This document shows, one piece after another, positions 57,340-64,000 of a DNA stretch of 64,000 bases. The stretch is from Lithospermum erythrorhizon (taxonomy: Eukaryota; Streptophyta; Magnoliopsida; Boraginales; Boraginaceae). Under the pieces are notes generated by a model. The model had not been told where the DNA came from and searched no databases. It worked only from the letters and a program-made list of their open reading frames with translations. The translations under genes and the position numbers were made by a program. Location of the stretch: the NCBI GenBank assembly GCA_019722365.1, contig JADFUC010002129.1:186001-250000 (forward strand), given 5' to 3'. Numbering within the stretch: position 1 is the stretch's first letter; the number at the start of each line of letters is the position of its first letter.

Positions 57340-57988
57340 ATTAACAAATAATAAACAATTTTAATTGCTTATTCAAAGATCAAATCTTATTGAATTTAAA
57401 TCACGACTTAAATTTTAATAATAGGTATATAAGTATTTAATTATCGAATAATTTTATATTTATATCTAATTTAAATATTTCGAAAATTTTAATTAATTCT
57501 AATCTAATTAGAAATTAATTAATAGTATTAGTTTTAATAAATTAAAACTAATTCTAATCTAATTAGAACTATTTAATTGTAATAAATTAAATTGGAAAAA
57601 TTAATTTCATGTCAATTTGTCGATGTCCAAACATCTTAACGAGCGAAAGATTAGCAGGCGATAAGGAAAAGCAAAAGAAGCCGGCGATAAGTTTCAAACT
57701 CTAAGTTAGAAAACCCCAATTAAAAATTCACCATAACCGCCCGATAATGGTAGAGCTTGTGGTGTCATAGCCCGCCTCACGGCGACTGGTAAGAGAATTC
57801 GAAGTCATATTTACGGCTGATTGAATAATTTTCGAGATACAACAGATTTAATGGAAAAATTATTCTAGTATTCTAATATATTAATTTTGAAAGCCCGACT
57901 AACTATTAATCATATTTGAAATTGACATTCATGCATATACGAAGTTAAATAACAGGAACAATCTGATAATCCGACTCACGGGGCCCTT
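57340..57988 (-). repeat. Copia leader, homologous to 24986-25315 plus 28555-28799
   Basis: This segment adjoins LTR C and aligns with the two halves of the same region in the truncated relative. At the position of the 3.24 kb insertion in the other copy, this copy reads GTGTCATAGCCCGCCTCACG then GAGAATTCGAAG. Thus a shortened TGTMA..RCCCGCC motif exists here too. Confidence 0.65.
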
Positions 57989-58918
57989 TGTTGGTGTTTT
58001 CACAACTTATGAATAATATTCTAATAATACTAGGATCACGAATCAGATAAACTACTAGTTACATAAACAATAATTAAAAGGGAACCAAAAATATGTACGT
58101 TCTTCGGAAATAAAAAGAGCGGCGGGTGAATACAGTAGGGATCCTCGAGCATCAAAGAATGTCTACAAGATTTTTCTTGAGCCGAGCAAGCCACTTGGGA
58201 GTTTGCACAGAACTCCTTTAAAATATTAAATTGTAGACGGGGTTGGGCGAGAGAAAAAAACTGCATGGTTTTTCTCCCGCCTCTTGGTCTCTATCTCTTT
58301 TAAGGGGAGAGAGAACTTTTTAGCCGCTGTTAACCGAAGGAGGTGAATACCAAAAGTGAATGAGTAATTTTTCTTCTCCAAAAAGTGGACTTTATATAGG
58401 CACCAAAATCCGTACGTTTTAGGCTCTCAAGGTGATGTGGTGAAAAACTCTTCCACCTCCTTTCTCCCTATTTTAGTGAACTACTGGGGGTTCGAGAACA
58501 CACTACTTAACATCACTGCCAAATAAAATGCATACCGTGGAGAGAGAACATTTGGAACTACATCCACCCACCCAGTCGAACATGGGGGTGGATTCAACTA
58601 TTGAAATCTCGCCCAATATTTTTATAGGTTCTATTTAAGCTCGAAAGTTATAATTAAGGATGACTTGATTTTGTATGTGTGACCTCTGGGCTGATTGGCA
58701 AAGTCATACCTAATAAAATGTTCAGCGAGCATTGTTGATAGTATATTGATTATGAAGCCGGACCACTATTAAGCCGTCACTGTTCCTTGTGTCATGTCAA
58801 ATGTCTATCTGGCGTTGTCGTATATTGACATTATATATGAGCAGTAAGCTTAAATGAGTAAATCGGTTATACAATCAAATTGTTCCCATGAAATCATTTT
58901 AAATATCTCATATTTCCC
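57989..58918 (-). repeat. Copia LTR, copy C (5' LTR of the nested element)
   Basis: Starts TGTTGGTGTTTTCAC on the plus strand. It shares AATACTAGGATCACGAATC-type text, GTGAATACCAAAAGTGAAT, GACTTTATATAGGCACC (minus-strand TATA box), TTTTAGGCTCTC, GATGTGGTGAAAAACTCTTCC and ATATCTCATATTTCC with the other copies. Its last bases are degraded. Confidence 0.8.
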
Positions 58919-58929
58919 CGATACCATTT

Positions 58930-59491
58930 TCAACATCGAAATTTTGGCAAGGAATTTGGATGGCGAGAGCCCTCTTGTACACGCTCTCGGCTGGTGGAAA
59001 GACTTCCTAGAATGAAACTCCATGATGTGCTCCTCGGATCCGTCTTTCCCATTGAACTTAGTAGCAGTTAATTCCAGCATTGCGTCCCGAATGTCAAAAA
59101 AGTGCGCGCCCGCGATTCGGTGGTGGTGCGTCTTGTTCCGACTCTCTGCCCATGGGGCATCGTGCCGGCTACCAGCTGCCATTAAATCCCGTGGGGGTGC
59201 CGTTGAATTAAGTAAGCGACTTCTTTGCCCCAGCTAAGATGTTTCCTCTTTACCGAGGTATGGTATAAGTCTCGCCGTCCTCACGGGCGGTAACTCCACG
59301 GGGAGTTCTTTCCTGTTGGTGAAGTCGTTCCACTGATTCAGCTGCGTTATGTACCGGTTATGATGGTCATTAAGCCTTGTAATAACCGCCATCTCAGGTG
59401 GGTGTGAATTTCCCACCTCGAGGCCGGTTCTCTGGACCTGGGATTGTTGGTCTTGAGTATTGTTAAAACATCCTCTGCAGTCGGTTGACAT
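58930..59491 (-). pseudogene. Gypsy gag N-terminal remnant
   Basis: 59182-58930 reads ATKFNGKDGSEEHIMEFHSR, then KSFHQPRA: the Y(N/D)G.GDPEEH...(F/Y).(A/S)R(M/K)S motif of Tat-type gag. 59491-59234 reads HHNRYITQLNQW and LPPVRTARLIPYLG, a typical low-complexity gag leader. The frame stops at LTR C of the copia element, and the next gag motif is found beyond LTR B at 50105. Confidence 0.65.
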
Positions 59492-59499
59492 TCATTCAA

Positions 59500-60335
59500 G
59501 TGAGTCATCAGCTCCCGGGCTGGTTGTAAAATTACTCTTTATGTTTCCATGATAATAGTAGCAATGAGTGGGTAGTGACTTTACTCGCTAAGTCTCACGC
59601 TGTGGTCATGATGATGATCGACCGGTTCGGTAGTGGGCGGATCCACAAATCTTCCAGTTGAACTTTGGCCTTGTGGTCCAAATGGAGTTCTTACAAAGGC
59701 AAGGGCCAGGTTAGGCCGAGCCATTTCAGTGTCCAGTGGTACAAAGGATCGAAAGAGTTTAGTTTATATGAAAAAAAAAAAAAAAAAGAATTTGGATATC
59801 GAAGTGAACTTAACTGATTTGGCGCTAGGATTTCGCTTTTATAGTCTATTGGAATTAGTACTTTGGTGAGCCTTGATGGCTCCTTTGTGCTGATAATGAT
59901 TTGTGGTTCATTAAGGTGAAATGATCTGATGGTGTCATCTTAGTCCAAGGTCGGAATCAGGCCTTAGTCTCGAGGCTCTCTTCTCCTTTACCGAGTTGGA
60001 TAGTTCAACTGGTTCTATTTGAGTTTTCACGATTACGGCCCACTAGGTGGTAGTCACGTCCATTATTAGATGTATATTCTTGGCCTGTCAGATTTTGGTA
60101 CAATCTTGTTAGATAGATCTGAATAATAGTTATTTATAGGATTATCCGTAGCCAAAAGACATATTGGAATCGACAAATGTCAAATAATTTAAAACAAACA
60201 TTAACAATTGACAAACTTCTACTATCAATAGTAGTGGCCAAAGAGGAAAGTGTGTGTTGTACCCTCGCCAAATGGTCATAGGACCAAGCGCCGTGGAGCA
60301 AAACCTCTTTTCTTTTTTGCTTTTTTCTTGCATTT
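59500..60335. other. Upstream part of gypsy element, unassigned
   Basis: By position this should be the leader or 5' LTR of the minus-strand gypsy element. It contains a 17-base A tract at about 59770-59786. No LTR end or primer-binding site was recognised. Confidence 0.35.
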
Positions 60336-63300
60336 TTTTTGTTTGCGTTTTTTAAAATTATCAGCTACGATATAAATTAATAAAACTGAGGGATAAGCGT
60401 CTTTAAATTAATAATTCATTCTATTTTTCTTTCATTTTTTCATTATTTCGATTATTTAATAAACTCTCTAAAATAATATTTTTTGCCCCTTCGGCTTCGG
60501 GGATAGAGTGCTAAATTAATAATTTGTGCTCTTTTTTCGTTCATTATTTCGTTCATTTTTCATTATTATCGATTATTTAATAAACTCTCTAAAGTAATAT
60601 TTTTGGCCCCTCCCGACTCGGGGATAGGGTGCTAAATTAATAATTTGTGCTTTTTTCGTTCATTTTTCATTATTTTTATGCACAATCATATGCGACTGTG
60701 TTTTTTTTTTGTTCCTTTTTCACTTGAATATTTTTTTTCCTCTTAAACTCTTTAAGATAATATTTTGGCACTCCGGCCTGGTGATAGAGTGCTAAATTAA
60801 TAATTAAATTCTCTTTTTTAAATTCTTTCTTGTTCTTATTTACATACTTGTGATGATCGTACTCCGATATGCTTTTTTTTAGTAATTCAACCAACTATTG
60901 AATAGAATATCGTTTAGATCCGTCATTTGGCCGATTGCCCATAGTCGTCAAATTGTTGGAGCATGATTTTCTTTTCCATTTTTCCATTTTTTTTTTCAAT
61001 TATTATTTTCATGATCTAAATATGATAGAAATTCGATAAATTAATACTCGATTATTTAATAACCTCTCTCTGATAATATTTTGTCCGTCCCACGACTACG
61101 GTATCGGGTGATAAAATTAATAATTGAGGTTTAAGTTTCACTTTTTCATAATTTATGCAGTCGTATCATTTGTGTTTTTCAGCTTAGTTTTTTCTTTGCA
61201 TTTTTAAGTATCAACTCGATATAAATTCTCGACTCGGGGATAATAAATGTTAAATTAATAATTCATTCTATTTTTAAAAGTTCATTTTTCATTATTTTTC
61301 GATTATTTAATAAACTCTCTAAAATAATATTTTTTTACTTTTCCGACTTCCGAGGGATAGGAGTCTTAAATTAATAATTTGTGCTCTTTTTCGTTCATTA
61401 TTTCGTTCATTTTTTTCATTATTATGATTATTTATGCAAACTCTCTAGTAATATTTTTTGGCCTCCCGACTCGAGGGAATAGGAGGTGCTAAATTAATCA
61501 TTGTCTTTTTTTCGTTCATTTTTCATTATTTTTATATACTTGTGATCACTATCGCGGCTGTGTTTTTCACTTTTTCACTTGAATATTTTTTTCCTCTTAA
61601 ACTCTTTAAGATAATATTTTTGGCCCCCCGACTCTATTGATAGAGTCACAAATTAATAATTCATGCTTTTTTCATTCTTTCTTCATTATTTTCTACTCGG
61701 TCATATCTGACTATGCCTTTTTAGTAATTCCAATGAATAGAATATCGTTTAAGTCATTTGACAACATAATTATGAATTCTTTGGGCGTGATTTTTTCTTT
61801 TCATTTTCCAAGAATTTTTTTTTCAGTTATCATTTTTTTTTCAATCGCCGACTACGGTGAGAATTCGATAAATTAATACTCAGTAACATAACCTCTCTAA
61901 AGATAATATTTTTTTGTTAGGTCCCGGCCCTGGTAGCCAAGGGTGATAAATTAATAATTCGAACTCTTTTTTCGTTCATTTCTCAAATTTATTTATCTGG
62001 CGATAAATATGCGTACGTGTTTTTTTATTTCCGCGTGAACAATTTTTTTTCCTTTTCTTTAACCGATTGTTATTTCAATTATTAACTTCTGATAAGCTTC
62101 GATAAATTAATAATTAGTATAAACTCTCTAGGCGGTGGAAGCGACTTCTTTTTGCATTTTATTTTTGCATTTTTCCCACTTGCGTTTAAATTATCGACTT
62201 CATGACCATAAATTCTCGGCTCGGGGAATAGCGTCTTCGAATTAATAATTCATTCATTTTTCATTATTCTCTATTATTTAATAAACTCTAAATAATATTT
62301 TTTGCCTCACGACTCGAGAATAGGTGCTAAATTAATAATTTGTGCTCTTTTAGATTCATTTTTCATTATTTTAGATTTCATTTTTCATTATTCTCGATTA
62401 TTTTAATAAACTCTCTAAAAATAATATTTTTTGCCTGACTGGATAGGTGCTAATTAATAATTTGTGCTTTTTCGTTCATTTCAAATTGTGCAGTCATATC
62501 TGTTGTGTTTTTATTCCTTTTCTTGAATATTTTTTTTTTTTTTTTTATCTTAAGCTCTTTAAAGATAATATTTTTGAAGCCTCACACGCTCGGTAATAGA
62601 AGTCCCTAAATTAATAATTCAACCACTTTTTTCATTCTTTCTTAAAATTATTTCTATCTTGGCGGTCATATCACGTATGTTTGTTTTTTTTAGTAATTGA
62701 CAGCTATTAGAATAGAACATCGGTCGCCCGTTATTTGGCCGAACTTATGGTTGTGGAATTCTTTGATTTTTTTTTTTTTCTTTTCTATTTTCAATTTTTT
62801 CAATTATCATTTTTCAATCAACTTCTGTTAGAAACTTCGACAAATTAATACTCAGTATTTAATAAATATAAAAGATAATATTTTTTTGCATGTCCCGACT
62901 CTGGTATGAGTCTTTAAATTAATAATTCCAATTTTTTTTTCGTTCCTTTTCAAATTATTCACATGCAGTGTGTTTTTTTCCCTTTTTCAAGTGGATAATT
63001 TTTTTCCTTTTCTTTTATACGGTTGTTATTTCAATTATCAGCTTCCACCAATAGAAACTTGACAAAATTAATACTCGATTATTTTGCAATAAACTCTCTA
63101 AGATAACATTTTTTTGGCCCCTCTGACTTCCCAGGGAATAGGGGTGCTAAATTAAATAATTAGATGTTTCTTTTTAGTTCCTTTTTCATTATTTTACATG
63201 CATTGGTAAGTATCGTGATTTTGTTTTTTAGTTGTCGGCCGTACATTGAATACTATTGAATAGAGATATTAAATGCCGCCCGTAATTTGAAAGCGGGAAC

Positions 63301-63700
63301 TTGTAGTAGATGAGATGCAGTCGTGATTGTTTTATATCTGGTTTCAATTTGTTTTTATGTGGGCACTGAGAGTGGAAGCTCGATTTTTTTTACAATTATC
63401 AGCTTCCGGTAAAATTTGATAAATTAATACTCGTTATTTGGCAGCAAACTCTCTAGATAATACTTTTGACCCGTCGACTTCCGGGGAATAGAGTGCTAAA
63501 TTAATAATTCTACGCTCTGTTATTTCTGAGTAACTTTTTTTTTGGTTCATTTCATAGTTATTTCCCACTTTTTAAACAGGGGTTTTTTCTTTTCAGGTTA
63601 TCAGCTAGGACTTCGATAAATTAATACTTTCCGATTATTTTAGTAAATTAAAAGATAACATTTTTCTTGTCTTGAGTTAAAATACATTATATTTTACAAA
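60336..63700. repeat. Degenerate tandem array with T-rich units and a GC-rich core
   Basis: A motif of about 85-90 bases recurs about 16 times: GATTATTTAATAAACTCTCT, AAAATAATATTTTT, a core of the type GGCCCCTCCCGACTCGGGGA-TAGGGTGC, then TAAATTAATAATT. Approximate positions are 60450, 60580, 60745, 61045, 61220, 61305, 61430, 61590, 61870, 62100, 62270, 62400, 62545, 62850, 63080, 63430. Spacers (40-200 bp) are T-rich and also repeat: TTCGTTCATTTTTCATTATT, and TAGTAATTCAACCAACTATTGAATAGAATATCG. Spacing is irregular, and indels in T tracts are very frequent. There is no ORF of interest. Confidence 0.85.
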
Positions 63701-64000
63701 ATTAGTTAAAATATTATTGAATAGAATATAATCTGCGTCATTTGTGATTGCCTAACTGGTTTCACATACAAAGTTGGCTTGATAGCATGCTCCTATGCGC
63801 TAGCGGGCAGGCACCTGCCATTTTATACAAAAGTTGAGAAAATGTCATGATATAATTATATGAATATGCTATATGATTACTTGCTAGAGAAAATTACACC
63901 ATGCTGTAAAGTCATCCTTGAGGATAATGGAAACATACCAGTCCTTTGGCAATTTCAGACAGCTTGGAAAAGAAATTGAATAAGACCATACATTGATTAA
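63701..64000. other. Window end, nothing assigned
   Basis: Less repetitive DNA beyond the array. No gene was recognised. Confidence 0.4.

Larger units (their letters stand above)
50106..58918 (-). mobile_element. Ty1/copia element with two ~925 bp LTRs, inserted in gypsy gag
   Basis: LTR B (50106-51030) and LTR C (57989-58918) are direct repeats bounding about 6.96 kb. On the minus strand the internal region runs leader (57988-57340), gag region (about 57300-55600), GAG-pre-integrase (54375-54148), integrase (about 54110-53355), RT (about 52690-52560) and RNase H (about 51990-51935). The LTRs carry a minus-strand TATA box (CTATATAAAG), so transcription runs leftward. Gypsy gag sequence lies on both outer sides, so the insertion is younger than the gypsy element. 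No clean target duplication was found because the end of LTR C is eroded. Confidence 0.8.
42500..59500 (-). mobile_element. Decayed Ty3/gypsy element of Tat type, interrupted by a copia element
   Basis: On the minus strand, right to left: gag N-terminal part (59490-58930), a copia insertion (50106-58918), the rest of gag (50105-49380), protease-like text (about 49110-48770), RT start (48497-48412), an LTR-like insertion (about 47720-48410), RT (47712-47260), RNase H (47140-46670) and integrase (46330-45590). On the plus strand, between integrase and the expected 3' LTR, lies an antisense ORF (42766-44868) of the 'putative gypsy type transposon' family. An antisense extra ORF at this place is described for elements of the Tat lineage such as Grande. 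Neither LTR was delimited. Every domain is broken by stops or frameshifts. Confidence 0.75.

Noticed and set aside
60336..63700. CRISPR-like array or pararetrovirus
   Set aside because: Spacing is irregular, spacers are themselves repetitive, and the context is a plant nuclear genome. No viral domain was seen.

Overview
The window is nuclear DNA of a flowering plant, probably a eudicot. The evidence is spliced genes with GT-AG introns, a plant-type NBR1 autophagy receptor, a plant-only PIRL leucine-rich-repeat gene, and a background of plant LTR retrotransposons and MITEs. The species cannot be read from the sequence. The region is gene-poor: two convincing host genes, one orphan terminal exon, and otherwise transposon remains in AT-rich DNA.

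Layout. 1-2.6 kb: unassigned, with LTR-like short repeats. 2.9-5.4 kb: decayed Ty1/copia element, minus strand. 5.4-8.9 kb: AT-rich DNA with one acidic terminal exon (minus, 7336-7491). 8.9-11.2 kb: MITE cluster with one nested pair. 11.7-13.6 kb: PIRL gene (minus, three exons, 491 codons, intact). 15.2-17.4 kb: MITE half, chromovirus-type gypsy tail and start of its LTR. 18.7-19.0 kb: Stowaway-like MITE. 22.2-23.0 kb: copia RT/RNase H fragment. 23.0-31.9 kb: a pair of ~1.3 kb AT-rich direct repeats enclosing a truncated copia element whose leader carries a 3.24 kb LTR-like insertion with a 5 bp target duplication. 32.2-40.1 kb: NBR1 (plus, eight exons); its first intron is about 5 kb and holds a copia element, a duplicated piece of exon 1/intron 1 and a MITE. 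41.0-42.3 kb: long inverted-repeat element with a possible SINE. 42.5-59.5 kb: a large nested complex. The host element is a decayed Ty3/gypsy of Tat type on the minus strand (gag, PR, RT, RNase H, INT). It has an intron-containing antisense ORF of the 'putative gypsy type transposon' family, a small LTR-like insertion in RT, and an 8.8 kb copia element inserted into gag. 60.3-63.7 kb: degenerate array of a T-rich repeat with a GC-rich core.

The two host genes are unrelated. PIRL proteins are intracellular LRR proteins; NBR1 is a selective autophagy receptor. NBR1 shows two apparent frameshifts, one in its C-terminal ubiquitin-binding UBA domain. These are either real damage or uncorrected long-read indels; the sequence alone cannot decide. 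The most distinctive signals are the antisense spliced ORF of the Tat element, the transposon-filled and partly duplicated first intron of NBR1, and the 60-64 kb repeat array.
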